Shown here in pieces: positions 63,900 to 64,000 of a stretch of 64,000 nucleotides of DNA. The DNA lies in contig JAIUNK010000016.1 in assembly GCA_020161845.1 (NCBI GenBank), positions 29,957-93,956 on the forward strand, in the 5' to 3' direction. A program made the position numbers and the translations under genes. Within the stretch, counting starts at the first letter, position 1, and each line of letters opens with the position of its first letter. The notes beneath the pieces are model-generated. The model ran no database searches. It worked only from the letters and a program-made list of their open reading frames with translations, and had not been told where the DNA came from. The DNA is from Actinomycetota bacterium (GTDB lineage Bacteria; Actinomycetota; Actinomycetes; Actinomycetales; Dermatophilaceae).

Positions 63900-64000
63900 C
63901 CGCGATCGGCAACCTCTGCGCTCCGCCGTGCAGGTTGGCGTCGTAGGGCTGTTCGGTGTGCCAGCAGCGGTAGATGACGCGGGTCCAGGCTCGGGCCAGG
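63895..64000 (-). CDS. C-terminal end of a transposase-like protein, cut by the window
   Basis: The last 34 codons of a leftward gene read ARAWTRVIYRCWHTEQPYD followed by ANLHGGAQRLPIAA and a stop at 63895-63897. The RAW-RVI-RCW-YD-LH pattern resembles the C terminus of IS110/IS116-type transposases. The gene continues outside the window, so family and integrity cannot be confirmed. It suggests an insertion sequence begins just right of the PLP enzyme. Confidence 0.5.
   Translation of the reverse strand, partial: LARAWTRVIYRCWHTEQPYDANLHGGAQRLPIAA

Overview
The window is 64 kb of very GC-rich DNA with short intergenic gaps, frequent GTG and TTG starts, and actinobacterial families throughout: a long-chain acyl-CoA synthetase of the FadD15 type, LigB and LigD-type ATP-dependent DNA ligases, a DUF222-HNH protein, an MMPL transporter, a PF10081-type alpha/beta hydrolase and type II dehydroquinase. 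It looks like chromosomal DNA of a high-GC actinobacterium. A Micrococcales-like (Intrasporangiaceae/Dermatophilaceae) origin is only a guess. I see no rRNA, tRNA, CRISPR array, prophage or origin. The only clear mobile-element trace is a partial transposase-like end at the right edge.

Layout. 0-19.5 kb: stand-alone LigD-type ligase, 3-hydroxybutyryl-CoA dehydrogenase, biotin synthase behind a BioQ-like palindrome, 2,4-dienoyl-CoA reductase, a 55-aa zinc-finger-like protein, citrate synthase, two exported serine hydrolases, FadD15, an orphan LuxR regulator, a heme-oxygenase-like diiron protein coupled to a CDGSH protein, glycogen debranching enzyme and a cyclase. 19.5-30 kb: an acyl-CoA synthetase homologue with altered catalytic motifs, an SGNH hydrolase, a Mn2+ (yybP-ykoY) riboswitch leading into a terC gene broken by an in-frame TAA, succinate-semialdehyde dehydrogenase, AroQ, a VapBC-like pair, a threonine dehydratase-like gene broken by an in-frame TGA, and a DUF222-HNH protein. 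30.5-33 kb: a compact polyamine operon (SpeD, SpeE, PLP decarboxylase). 33-50 kb: aldo/keto reductase, secreted protein, NYN nuclease, transporters, lipase-like proteins, LigB, a TetR-MMPL efflux pair, a 2-hydroxyacid dehydrogenase and a TRIC-type channel. 50-64 kb: aldo/keto reductase, methyltransferase, pirin, MscS, adenosine deaminase divergent from a sodium:solute symporter, a MarR-MFS efflux pair, a YefM-Txe pair, another MFS exporter and a large PLP-dependent enzyme.

How genes work together. Lipid metabolism is prominent (FadD15, HBD, FadH, several esterases and biotin synthesis). Three regulator-transporter or toxin-antitoxin units carry palindromic operators visible in their promoters. 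At least eleven genes have a TANNNT hexamer exactly 6 or 7 nt before the start codon, which argues for leaderless transcripts and helps fix starts.

The most notable signals outside ordinary genes are the riboswitch with a nonsense-interrupted terC, the BioQ-type palindrome over the bioB promoter, two related ~100-nt inverted-repeat elements in different intergenic gaps, an 11-copy octamer repeat before speD, and the acyl-CoA synthetase homologue that lacks the usual catalytic lysine. I did not find a clearly undescribed multi-gene system.
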